64,000 nt of DNA from Fallopia convolvulus (taxonomy: Eukaryota; Streptophyta; Magnoliopsida; Caryophyllales; Polygonaceae): assembly GCA_964016875.1 (NCBI GenBank), contig OZ024724.1, forward strand, positions 42,771,820 through 42,835,819, read 5' to 3'. The position numbers and the translations under genes are program-made. Position 1 is the first letter of the stretch. Each line of letters begins with the position of its first letter. Positions 32,118 through 43,146 of this stretch are shown here, piece after piece. The notes below the pieces were generated by a model, which saw only the letters and a list, made by a program, of their open reading frames with translations, searched no databases and had not been told where the DNA came from.

Positions 32118-32640
32118 AAACAAGCAGTTATCGCGTGATAGATGTACAATGCTCACTTGTTCAAACGACTAGACTCATTAAAGGCCTCTTAAAGGAGGAT
32201 AGAAGATAATAAGAAGAGACATTGACTGAATTAAATGCAAGGATATGAGAGGTAAACAGTTACAAGCCTAAAACATGAGCTTTCACCTAGCATTATAAAA
32301 GGGATCAAGCTCTAGGGCGTGATCATAGCTCACATATTCTTTCATTCTCTTAGATTTACACTCATTCTTATTGTATATAAGCTCATTAGATATCATGTTC
32401 CATATCAACCTCATCATAGTTTCTGCATGAGAGCATACTTATAATCTTATTATTCTCTCAATCTCTCCATATACATCCATTCAAAAAAAAAAGATAAGCG
32501 TTCTTTTTCTTTATTTACATTACACCCACATTTGATTACCATCGTATTCATTCACTTTCACTCATTTTCATACACAGTTTTTGCAATGATCTATGCAGTT
32601 TCTGTAAACATATAGTTTCACATATATATTGATCGGTTAT
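32118..32640. other. Spacer with a possible promoter-like stretch
   Basis: ATTATAAAAGGGATC near 32290 resembles a TATA region, followed by CT-rich and AT-rich sequence without an ORF. It could be part of another LTR. No partner was found. Confidence 0.35.
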
Positions 32641-33056
32641 TCTCGGCACCCCTCTAAAAACAAAGAGTGGACTTGTTTATTTTTTGTCCAAAACACATCT
32701 AAAACCTTGTGGAGAATACATGGCTCCTCCCCGGTTGAAATGCAAAGCTCTCAAGATTACCAATCGAAAAAAGTGGTCGACGAGAACCGATTCGGAGATG
32801 TGTTTGGACAAATTTCCAACCCATAGGTGTCTAGATGGCAGATTCAACGGTTGAGAATTATTGAAAACCTTGCGGACCAACATGATGGTGGTTGTGGTGG
32901 CAGAGACCATCTCCAAAACCTATATTATGCGATCTTGCCTAGTCTCATACCTGACCCCGACTAGTCTAAGGCACCCAAGAGGCCAAGACCTTGTCACTTC
33001 CCTTGGTGTAAGATTTCGTCGAGTTTATGATATATTGTAGAAACTACAATATATCA
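32641..33056 (-). repeat. LTR fragment of another Athila/Tat-type element
   Basis: On the minus strand an LTR-like start TGATATATTGTAG (from 33056 downward) follows a polypurine tract CTAAGTATGGGAG (33061-33073). The first 29 bases form a perfect hairpin: 13-bp arms at 33028-33040 and 33044-33056 with a 3-base loop. The other end of the LTR was not found; the left limit is a guess. Confidence 0.5.
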
Positions 33057-33830
33057 AATTCTCCCATACTTAGACCTTGTTCATCCTCGAGTATGCTCAA
33101 AAATAAAATCTAACAAGAAAAATAATCTCAATGGTTTATAGACAGCATAAGAGAATATGATCTAAAACTCAAAAGCACTCAAATAAGCTCACAACCCGAA
33201 CTCATGTAAGATTGAAAGTAATACATAAATCCTTGCTCTCAATCTCACTTTTCACTCTTTAGCCTCCTATCGCCCCAACCTAATGTTGGTCTGGGGCCCT
33301 GAATTTTGCATGAACCCTCCTTTCGGGTTTCTAGCCCAACACCTAATTTGTATGTCATTTTAGAAATTTTGATTTTTTTTCTTTTTCTAACCGGTAAAAA
33401 CTTGAAAACAAACCTAAATTAACTTAAAGCAGCTAACTTAGATAAACAGTGAATACGCCATCCCCCATACTTAAAGCTTTCATAGTCCTCAATGGAATCA
33501 AAGACAATAAAGTAAAGGGAAAGGAATCAAGAGACTCATTGTGGTGCTCTTGGTGGATATTGGGGGTAATCAGGCCACATACCCATAAAGAACTCCTCCT
33601 ACCTCAAATGAGTCCTTTATATGGACTCAATACTAGATGCCATGGAAGCTTTCTAAGTAGCCATATCCATCTGCGCTACAGGTAGGCGCGCCATATCTAT
33701 AAATAGACGCTCTTGCCAAGGAGGACCCCAACTAGAAAAACCAACTACTCCATAAGTTGATGCACCAATAGAAACATCCCATGCATATATAACAGTACCC
33801 CAACCAAAATTAAGCTTAGTGTAATCTTTC
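33057..33830 (-). mobile_element. 3' internal end of the same gypsy element, minus strand
   Basis: The sequence before the polypurine tract on the minus strand reads GAGCATACTCGAGGATGAAC, then AAGGTCTAAGTATGGG, the usual lead-in to the 3' LTR in Athila/Tat elements. No coding domain remains. Where the element ends towards the LINE fragment at about 33830 is not clear. Confidence 0.45.
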
Positions 33831-34690
33831 TTGGGTTTTGCCTATTTAGCATGTTTTCTTCATGTTCTTTCGCGACCCTTATTAGTGTGGGACTCGGTGG
33901 AATTTGGTGCTCCAACAAGTTTCCATTCTTTGATTTGCTTTTGGGTAAATTCACTTAGGTTGTTGGCATTGTTTAGATTTGTTCCGTTGTTGCTTTTAAA
34001 CACTTTCTTATTTCTAGAATACCAAATCCACCACTACGTGGTTGTAAGGAGTTCCATCTCCTCCTTTTTTGTTCTTGCCCTGATTTCCCCAGGACCTGGT
34101 GTGGTTTTTTTGTTGTCGGGGGAAATTTGGCCGACAATCCAACATATTTTAGGTCTTATAGTGTTAAGGGTTTCCTTTGTAAGGGGGCATGAAAGTAGAA
34201 TGCGGTTTGTGTCTTCAACCTGGTCGGTATCAAGCCTTGATTTGGTTGGCAGATCGTTTCGTGCACTTTCCATAGGAAGTTCTTCATTTTGGGTGGGACG
34301 TTAAGTTTGTTAATCCATTCTAGATTAATTTTGGGTTCACTTTTGGCGAGGTTGATCCATTGCATGGTTGAGTGGGTGGAGTACCATCCGTTTTTGCTTG
34401 GTTGAATTGCCAATATAGCGTATCTTGGATTTTGTTAACTGGGTTAATAATTTTGGATATGTTTTCTAGGTCTTCGGGATTGACAACCTCCCTCAATTTT
34501 TCGATGTTCCATGAGTTGTCCTCATGGAGGTACAAATCAACTAATTCCTCCTAGTTAATGTGAGTATCGACCCCAGTTTTTGGGTGAATAGGGTCGTAAC
34601 CGATCTAGTTGTCTTTCCAGAAACGAATGGTTTTCCCTTCCCCTACTTGCCATATGAGTCCAGTTGCGAATAGGTCTCTAAGATCCAGTT
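33831..34690 (-). pseudogene. LINE ORF2 fragment: zinc-binding region
   Basis: In changing frames on the minus strand: LIWQVGEGKTIRFWKDN (about 34670-34600), YLHEDNSWNIEKLREVV, QPSKNGWYSTHSTMQWINLA, WINKLNVPPKMKNFLWKVHE and DTNRILLSCP. These are the blocks of the reverse transcriptase zinc-binding region of plant L1 LINEs. Reverse transcriptase and RNase H are missing, and frameshifts separate the blocks. It is a different LINE family from the two full-length copies. Confidence 0.75.
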
Positions 34691-34923
34691 GCAAATAGCA
34701 TCGTAACCGATTCAGTATAACTATGGTTGAAATTATTAGTTTAGAATGAAAACCTCGCTCATTAATTCATTTATTCTCAAAGAGGAGCTATTAAGAATCG
34801 ACTCGACCCGACAATCTGACCTGAACTGCTCAAAATTTTTAGAAACTTGACCTTGAAAATCAATGGTTCATAGAAAGACCCGAACCCAACTAACTTGAAC
34901 CTTATTGGGTTGAAACCTGAAAT
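34691..34923. other. Spacer
   Basis: Contains GACCCGAC/GACCTGAAC words of the kind common in repetitive plant spacer. No gene seen. Confidence 0.4.
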
Positions 34924-35240
34924 CCGCTAGATTGACTTGAATTGTTGTTTTTAAAAAAATTATAACATTTAATTTGAATATTATAATATATTTTTTAAAT
35001 TTATATTTTATAATCAAATAATATTATTTAATTAAAATTTTATTTTAATAATTATAAAAAGTTAGTCCTCTTGACCCGCTAGATTGACTTGAATTATTGT
35101 TTTTGAAAAATTATAGCGTTTATTTTTAATATTATTATATATTTTATTATTAAAAATATATAAATTTTTACTTTTATTATCAAATAATTTTATTTAATAA
35201 AAGTATTTTTTTAATAATCATAAAAAAGTTAGTACTCTTG
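34924..35240. repeat. Two-unit tandem repeat of about 152 bp
   Basis: The unit beginning CCGCTAGATTGACTTGAATT starts at 34924 and again at 35076. Both units go on through AT-rich sequence to TAAAAA(A)GTTAGT(C/A)CTCTTGAC. The two are similar but not identical. Confidence 0.75.
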
Positions 35241-35461
35241 ACTTGTTGGATTGACCCGGACCCGTATGATAACCTGCCACAACTAGACCCAATATGACAT
35301 GTAACCCGATTGACTCGAACCCATTTGACAAGTCTATCTAATAGGGATTGAATTGCAATTTAACATATAATGAGATTAAACTAATAACCTCAAGGTTATT
35401 ATGTATTATAAAAAAAATGAATATGGCAAAAAATTAGACACTATTGGGTATAGATTAAAAC
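35241..35461. other. Spacer left of LINE copy 2
   Basis: Nothing recognised apart from the GACCCGGACCC-type words that continue from the tandem repeat. Confidence 0.4.
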
Positions 35462-35475
35462 TGAACACTACCAAA

Positions 35476-36160
35476 GAAAGAAATGAAACCCTTGCCCCCA
35501 AACTCTCGACCCCAAACCCTTTCACAACAACGCCGATGCAAAATACGAAACCCCAGATCTCAAAGACTAGCCCAAATCAGAGCAATTTGCGTATGTCTCC
35601 TCTCACAAAGCTTTTGTAACCATGAAGTTTGCCATCCTCGGTCTGCAAGATGGGGATTTTTGCCCCGATTCCCGAAAGTAGACAAAAGTATTGGACAATT
35701 TTGGATAGTTTAGATGTTGTAGATATTCTGTTGATATTCTGTAGCCTTCTAGTTAAGATCTTATCCTTGTTTAGTTTATTGTATGTACATATAAACTCTC
35801 TTCAGTAATGAGAATCGATAACAAGTTTGCCACCATATATGTTCTTTTAACAAGTTCGAGAAGTGACGATGTTCAATTCGTGACTCAATCTGGCGTTCGT
35901 AATGCCCATGGATGTATTAATAAGCTCCATCCCTTCCTAAGATGGCGACGAAAGAGGCGTTGAGGGCTCTCCTTCATGGAGCCACGAGCAGTCTGGAGAT
36001 TAAGGATGTTGAGACTTTGTTACTGTACATTCTTGTTCATTGTAAGAGAGTTTAGGGTAGCTGCGAGTCTTCAAGCGGCATGGGCTTCTTGGGTGGGGAG
36101 TCAGGTGGAAAGCCACTAGAAGGAATTTCTTGATGTTCTATTGGAAAGGAAGAATGGGCA
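35476..36160 (+). other. LINE copy 2 5' UTR region
   Basis: Non-coding. It opens with AACCCTTGCCCCC-type C-rich sequence and later has ATGGCGACGAAAG and other short starts without a long frame. It differs from the 5' UTR of copy 1. Confidence 0.5.
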
Positions 36161-38185
36161 AAGTAATTCGAGATCTTCCAGGTTGTTTCTACTCTCTCAA
36201 ATCTTTGATAAGAATAAATTGTTCTTGTTTATCCTTGTGTGTGGGTGTGTTGTCTATATATTGAATTGTTGGAGAGCCAACTTGTTAGGCATCTTAGTGA
36301 AGAAACAAATTGCTCTAACGAAGAAAAATAAGAAACCCAAAGTATTGTGCTTGGATGATCAATTTTCTAAAGAACAAACTTAGATTGTGCTAGCACATGA
36401 TTTGCTTAGACCAATGCCTACCATGGTCCTTGAGACCTTAAAGATTGGCAAAGAAAATCAGCCTTATGGGGCAATACCTTCGGGTTCTAAGAAAGAAAAA
36501 GGTGAGACGAAAATTGATATGTCGGCCGTATGTGGCCCTATAAAGAACTGGATAGTTGTAGGAATGATGGGAAAACCACCTCTAGTATGTTGCCTTGTCT
36601 TGTTTATGCAATTCAAGCATAGGGGTGGCTCTATCATGACTCCCTGTAATATTTATGAAGCTTTATGTACTACGCTAATTGCTATGAGATAAGAAGGGCT
36701 AGTGAAACTTGTGATGGCTATTTTTAATAGCAATACTTGTTTTGATGAATATGAATATGATGGCTTGGTTAATGACATGTGATAATTGGATGGATTAGGA
36801 ACTAAATTCCAAGGATGATTACCTATTATGTGCAGCAGTGGTTAATCTGAGGAAACCAAATAAAGAAACTAGTCTTAGAGTCAATAAAGAAATGCAAATA
36901 TTAATCTTCTTTGTATCACTTCAATCAAGAAACTGCCTATTATAACTAAGCAATATGTATGTATCTTTTGTGATATATGTTGGGCTGGGTATTATCATTC
37001 CAATGATGATAATCTATCTCAATATGTTATGATAATTCTGAGGAAACCAAAGCTGAAAATAAACTGAATTGTAAGCTTCATATAAAAAGAACAAAAACTT
37101 GTAAATTAAGCTTGTTTAGAAGTCATATGCTAAGAAAAAGGCATGAATGTGTTCACCTGTATGTTATGCCCTGTACGCTGATGTGTTCTATTCCTAGAGA
37201 ACTAAATAAGCAACAAATGAACTTTGTTAATGTATTATCTGGTTTGGATTTCATTCTAATTGAAATTGGGATGCCTAAGGCCTTTTTCTGATTTTGTGAA
37301 AGATGCAGGAACTGGTGCTATGAAACAGGCAGGAACAATTCACTACAAACAAGCCTTGAAGATAATAAAGATGTCAAATGGGGGTTTGTGGATCTTACTC
37401 AAATCCAGAAGGTTAGGAAAAACACTAATCCTAACTATTAATTGGTATTAAGTAATGAAAAGTTCAGTTGGCATTACTCTTTATTATTGAAATATGTTAA
37501 AATTAAATGGAAGATTAGAAATTCTTGGCAATTTCTGTGTGCTTTAGGTTGCATGGGAGATGATATCACCAATAATATTGAAGATTTTAAAAATAAGGTA
37601 ATAGCTGATATTGCTCCATTGGATTTGACAAGGTGTGGTTCAAGGAGGAATTATGATATGATGTGCTGCCCTTTCAGGGTCATTAGAATAGTAAGATGTC
37701 ATATTGCCTATAAAAGCAATTTAAATATGAGTCAAAGACCTGTACAGCATCCTAAAGAACAGTTAAATAGAAATTTGTATAGAACAGGGGTACTAATTAA
37801 TGGTTTACAAATGATTTTAAGTAAATGGAACTCTAGCGATGAATGGTTCTTAATTACTCTTAACACATCTACTCATGTTGTAAGGAACCCATTTGAATTA
37901 AATGTGGTGTGTATCGGTGGCACTAATGTGATTAAGTCCAATATTAATTTCTCGATTAGAAGTGGTCATGAGATTACTGATGTGGTGGTTCGAATTCTGC
38001 TGAATTTCTCCAGGCATTCTCAATTCAGTTCAGCCTTGATGCTTTCTGGCTTGAAAATGCTTGGGAAAAAATGGAATTCAAACATTAAATATTGCATGAT
38101 TACGCTCGAACTATACACTTATGGTATCTGGAATGTATTTGAATTATGCGTTGTGGGTATTCGTGGTACTAAGAGAAAACATTAA
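36155..38185 (+). pseudogene. LINE copy 2 ORF1, decayed
   Basis: It begins near GAATGGGCAAAG (MGK as in copy 1) and is open in pieces: 36387-36692, 37260-37451 and 37442-38185. The pieces match copy 1 ORF1 in order (TLKIGKENQPYG, GGSIMTP against GGIFMHS, then a Cys-rich middle). The last 150 residues hold two similar modules: KWNSSDEWFLITLNTSTHVV with PFELNVVCIGGT, and KWNSNIKYCMITLELYTYGI with VFELCVVGIRGT. Neither DUF4283 nor a CCHC knuckle is evident. ORF2 begins 84 bases after its stop. The protein would bind LINE RNA by position; this copy is dead. Confidence 0.7.
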
Positions 38186-38269
38186 ATAGTCAAGGCAAAA
38201 CCAACCCACTTTAACACTATACACAGGTTCTTTGGGACCAATAAAATTCCCAAAATAAATTAAGTCCAC

Positions 38270-39262
38270 ATGAAGATAGGCCTATGGAATTGTAGAGGTA
38301 AAGGGAGGAAATCGTTTTGGCCGGAAATAGATTCGTTTTGTAAAATAGAAAGAATACAACTAATGGCTATAGTAGAAACAAAAACCGATAAAATCCCAAG
38401 TGATCAAGTATGGAGAAGATCCAGATTTGACAATTTTGTTTGGTCTCCGGCCTCTGGTAAGGCTGGAGGAATAGGAGTAATGTGGAAAGAACACCAACTT
38501 GTTAATGAGCAAATATCTGTTCTAATCCAAGAACAAAGATACATTATACTGAAATACTCTCAGCTGGTTACAAAATACACCATTGCTCTATGTTGTGCTT
38601 ATGCACCACCAAATGCGGGGGCAAAAGAAGAACTTTGGACACATTTAACGAATATCCTAGTAAACTTGCATCTACCCATAATTTTGATAGGAGATCTTAA
38701 TGAAATCCAAGACCCGAGTGAGAAAAAGGGGGGAATTTTTCGGAACCCAGTAGATTCCAACAACTTTTAAGCTTTAAAGATACTTGCGATTTAACGAACA
38801 TCCCATCCCTTGGAAACCAATTCCCCTGGAGAAAAAAATAAAACAGAAATTGACAGCATATACGAAAAGCTCGATAGAACCCTAGTTAGCCACTGCATAT
38901 TACAATGGTTTCCACAAATTAAAACAACAAATCATGCATTTACAACCTCGGATCATTGTAAAATATCGGTCGATTTTAGCAACGATACAATAACAAAAGC
39001 ATTACCTTTTAAATTAGAAAAAATGTGGATGCTAAGGAAACACTTTAGAAACGTTGTAAAAAAAGCATGGAGGTTGAATGTAGTAGGCTCTAATATGTTT
39101 CAGCTTGTAAAGAAAACTCAGCTATTTAAAAAGAATGCTAAAGAATGGAATAAACGAACATTAGGAAACACTTTTGAACAACTAAAAGAAATTGAACAAA
39201 AACTAATGGAAATTCAAGCACAAATCTTAAGATCACCACAACCAAGCATTATACAAAAATAA
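38270..39262 (+). pseudogene. LINE copy 2 ORF2: AP endonuclease
   Basis: From ATG 38270 it reads MKIGLWNCRGKGRKSFW, AIVETKTD, CAYAPPN and LIGDLNEIQ, then frame breaks at about 38760-38800. Past the break it resumes with TEIDSIYEKLDR and FTTSDHCKI. Catalytic residues are all present. The region runs on through EQLKEIEQKLMEIQAQILRS, where copy 1 has its stop codon, and ends in TAA near 39260. Confidence 0.88.
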
Positions 39263-41079
39263 CTACGCCTGATAAAACAAAAAAAATGTATCCTAAATTA
39301 CCATAAAACATATTAGAAACAGAGAGCGAAAACAAAGCATATACAACTAACTGATGCGAACACATGATACTTCCATAGAATTGCAAGCGACAAAAGAAGC
39401 AAGAAATAGATTAAAGAAATAAGGACAAATGAAGGAACCCACATTGTGGGAACTGAATATGTCAAGGATGAAATACAAAATGATTTTAAACATAGGTATA
39501 CCAAAGAAGTTGTCAACCAATCACTCACCCGACAATATCTAGAGCTAATTATAGAAAAGATCTCAGATGAGGATAATGCACACTTAGTTAAGCAAGTAAC
39601 AAATGAGGAAATAAAGAAAGTTGTAATGAGTATTGGATTTGGTAAATCACCAGGCCTTGATGGGATAACAACAGAATTCTATAAAAAAAAATATTGTGAT
39701 ATTGTAGGATCGTCAGTCATTAAAGCAGTTAAAAGCTTCTTTCACTCTCGAAAACTACTAAAACAAATTAACCATACCTTCATATCACTTATCCCAAAAG
39801 TAGAAAACCCATGTTCTCAAATCATTATAGGCCAATTAGTTTATGTTCAACAATATACAAAATTATATCAAAAATTATGATAGAAAGACTCTAAAAGGTT
39901 ATGAACAAAATTACTCACCCGCTGCAAGGGGCCTTTGTCGCCAACAGGGCAATACAAGACATTGTTCTAATAGCACATGAAATTTTTCATTCGTTTAGAG
40001 GAAGTAAAGCGAAAGATGGATGGGTAGCAATAAAACTGGATATGGAAAAAGCTTATGACCGTGTGGATTGGGGGTTCTTATTTACAGTGCTAAAGACATT
40101 GGATTCGATGAAAAATTTATTGGTTGGATACAGGAATGTGTTTGCACAGTCTCATTCTCGGTACTAGTTAACAATGGCCCCACAGACCCTTTCTTTCCAG
40201 AACATGGTCTGAGACAAGGTGATCCCCTATTCCCATTTCTATTCGTGATAGCTATTGAATTACTTGCTAGAAAACTTCAAAATGAATGTGACACTAGTAG
40301 ACAATCGATCGGATTTCCAATTACTAGGGGTGGAACCTGAATTCCTTTCCTAGCGTTTGTTGATGATATCATAATTTTCTCAAAAGCTACTCAAGGTGCT
40401 TATTTGACGGTCAAAAGAATCATTGAGGAATATAGTGAGATATCCGGACAACAGGTAAACTATCACAAATTAGCATTTCAAGTAAATAAAAACATAAGCA
40501 ACCAACAGAAAGGGCAAATACAACAATCACTTGGTATCAACTCTGACGGACTTGGAAAAGTATTTAGGATGCCCAATAATAAATGGAAGGGTGAATAAAG
40601 AAACCTTCAAAGAAACAATAGGGAAAACAAAGAATCAGTTAACCAAATGGAAGGCAAATTCCTTGTCCCAAGAAAGACGAACAACACTAATAAGATCAAA
40701 TTTAGCAACTAAACCAAATTATATTATGCAAAGCTTTATGTTACCAAAAAATATACATGACGAAATGGATAGAATAAACAGAGGATTCTTTTGGAATAAA
40801 GACAATCAATACAAACCATTGGTAGGGTGGGATAGAATCTGCAAGCCAAAATCACATGGAGGATTAGGTATTAGGAAAACTGAACACATGAACAAAGCAT
40901 TACAAATGAAACTATTATGGAAAGTTTTAGCCGAACCTAACAATATATGGGCCCGAGTCATTACTGAGAAATATCTGAAAAATGAAACCTTCTTCTCATA
41001 TAAAGTTAAAGCAAACACATCCTGGCAATGGAAAAGACTAATAAACCTACGACCTGAATTTGTGAAAGGACTCGTATGA
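39263..41079 (+). pseudogene. LINE copy 2 ORF2: reverse transcriptase
   Basis: Pieces in several frames carry KSPGLDGITTEFYKKKY, FISLIPKVENP, PLQGAFVANRAIQDIVLIAHE, GWVAIKLDMEKAYDRVDWG, GLRQGDPLFPFLFV and IPFLAFVDDIIIFSKA (FVDD in place of FADD), then KYLGCPIINGRVNK and NKALQMKLLWKVLAEPNNIW. Frameshifts lie at least near 39310-39440, 39890, 40100, 40340 and 40550. It is homologous to copy 1 throughout. The catalytic Asp pair is kept. Confidence 0.88.
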
Positions 41080-42387
41080 CAAATTGGGGATGGGCAAACA
41101 ATTGACTTTTGGAATGACAATTGGATCATGGAAGAACCTTAAAAAACTATGCATTAAATCCGACAATAATGAGGAAACGATTAAAGTGGTAGAATTTATT
41201 ACTACTGAACGAACATGGAAAACAGAGCAACTAAGACAGCTAATTCCAATTAACATTGTGGAACAAATTGCGGTCGTGCCAATTCCAGATAATAGTATTA
41301 GAGACTGTCTCTACTAGGCACCTAGTAAAAATGGTTGGTTCTCGACAAACTTAGCCATTGCTTTAATGACGAAAACTACAACAAATAACATGCACATAAA
41401 CAACTGGATATGGAAACTTGACACATTTCCAAAAGTAAAAAATTTCTTATGGAAAATAGATACAAACGGGCTACCGGCTAAAGCTAGACTACGTGAAAAG
41501 CATGTGATGACACCTGTTGGTTGCATCATGTGTAATTGTACCTATGAAAATACGGCACATCTCTTGATAGAATGCCCACATACCTTAAACATAGCTGGAA
41601 AGATAAATATAACTATTCAATAAACCATACACATCACAAATCACCAAAAACTATACTAAATGAATTGTATCAACAATTAGGTCCTAAAGAATTTGCGGAT
41701 TTGTCAATAATGTGGTGGTGTATATGGCACCAACGGAACAAGTTAATATTCCAACAAGCACCAAATGATTTCATAAAAGATCTACCACCATACATCCGAA
41801 CACAATTAGGGAATTGGAAACGAGCCAAGAACTGGATAGAGGATGAAGAACAAGTTAAAGAAAAGGGTTGTAGACAACAGAGGAACAATCAAAAACAAAA
41901 ACAAAAGATGGAGGAAATCGGGCCATAATGTTATGAAAATTAACTTCGCTGGTTCCCGTTTATCAAATGGACAAGCCACAGGAGGATTAATCATAAGAGA
42001 GCAATATGGAAGTGTGTTGGGAATAAAAATAAGATATTATGGCAAAACATCAGCAATTAAAGCGGAGGCATTTTCCTTAAGAGATAGGATAAGAGAAGCA
42101 AAACAAAACAAATACACGAATATTGAAATAGAGGGAGATATTTTACAAGTAATTAAAGTGGCTCAAAGTTTCCTAAATTGTCCTTGGGAAATAGAAATGA
42201 TAATCTCTGATATTCTTGTTTCCCTATAAGGATTTCAATCGGCTCGTATCTCTCATGTCAACAGGGGTTGTAATATTGTGGCTGACAAAATTGCCAAATT
42301 GGGTCATTGTCTCCCTATTGACGAAATTAAGAATCATCCAGAACTTAAAGTTCTCATCTGTTAGGATGCTCTAGGACGCCCTCCCTG
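41080..42387 (+). pseudogene. LINE copy 2 ORF2: zinc-binding region and RNase H
   Basis: The zf-RVT part shows SKNGWFSTNLA, WIWKLDTFPKVKNFLWKID and GCIMCNCTYENTAHLLIECP. RNase H (41843 onward) shows VMKINFAGS (the first Asp replaced by Ala), AIKAEAFSLRDRI, NIEIEGDILQVI and, after a stop at 42227, NIVADKIAKLG. The end DALGRPP matches copy 1. A first catalytic residue is therefore lost in addition to the frame breaks. Stop, short 3' UTR and a poly-A run precede the right target duplication. Confidence 0.85.
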
Positions 42388-42439
42388 AAGGGAGTGCCTC
42401 CTAAGCCCTAATCAGAAAAAAAAAATGAACACTACCAAA

Positions 42440-43092
42440 ATCATACAAACTACTCCGTATTAACCTCTTGCACGTAACCACCGATGCTGCCCAATTTCAC
42501 CTAAATTTGCCTTCTCTTGACCTCCACTCCATCAACCAGAGAACATCTCACCCCATTTCCTCTTAATGTAACCTTCCACCAGTTCTTTGGCTAGTTTTTT
42601 GGACCAATTTTTTTAGTCTTATCTGATTTATAGAGGCAACCCTTTGCTTTTGAGTTTTGAGGCTTACTCGGTTATGACCTCCTGTAACCGAGACAAACTT
42701 CTACTATATACAAGACTGGAACCACTGATCCGACTCTTCCACTCAGATCTATTCTTTTTGGATCTTGAGATGGGTTGAACAAATTTGGTGTCTTTCGGAT
42801 GATGAAGCCATTATTGAGTTTTTTTAAATCTCTTTACGGCTGAGAAGCCCATGGATATGTTATATAGAACATCCCAATTAAATTTGAAAATTTTCTTGCT
42901 TAAATTTGCCCTTGTTTTCTTGCCAGGTTGATCTTTTCTCATTGATTATTTTTAGATTTGTTTTTTAATGGATCCAGATTAGATCTGAAATCTGAATTGT
43001 GTTGTTGTTTTGGGAATTCGCAGTCGTCGTCGATGCATCGAACCAACCCTCTCACCAAACCTTCCGTCGCCCAAGCCTTTGTTGGTTTCATT
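42440..43092. other. Spacer right of LINE copy 2
   Basis: No credible gene. Short open stretches around 42940-43230 on both strands have no recognisable similarity. Confidence 0.4.
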
Positions 43093-43146
43093 GGCGTGTT
43101 CGGCCGGGTCGCCGTCCTTGGCGTGTTCGGTCGGGTCGTCGTCCTT
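43093..43146. repeat. 27-bp tandem duplication
   Basis: GGCGTGTTCGG(C/T)CGGGTCG then (C/T)CGTCCTT occurs twice in direct succession (43093-43119 and 43120-43146) with two differences, both C/T. It is GC-rich in an AT-rich setting. Confidence 0.8.

Larger units (their letters stand above)
35462..42439 (+). mobile_element. Full-length L1-type LINE (copy 2) with 14-bp target duplication
   Basis: TGAACACTACCAAA is present at 35462-35475 and, identical, at 42426-42439, just after the poly-A tail. The body is 6950 bp, close to copy 1, with the same order of domains and clear protein similarity in ORF1 and throughout ORF2. It lies in the opposite direction. ORF1 and ORF2 are broken by many frameshifts and stops, so it is older than copy 1 even though its duplication is still perfect. 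Confidence 0.92.

Noticed and set aside
36141..36383. Host membrane protein (80 codons with a hydrophobic stretch)
   Set aside because: It lies at the start of the decayed LINE ORF1 in a shifted frame and matches nothing known.
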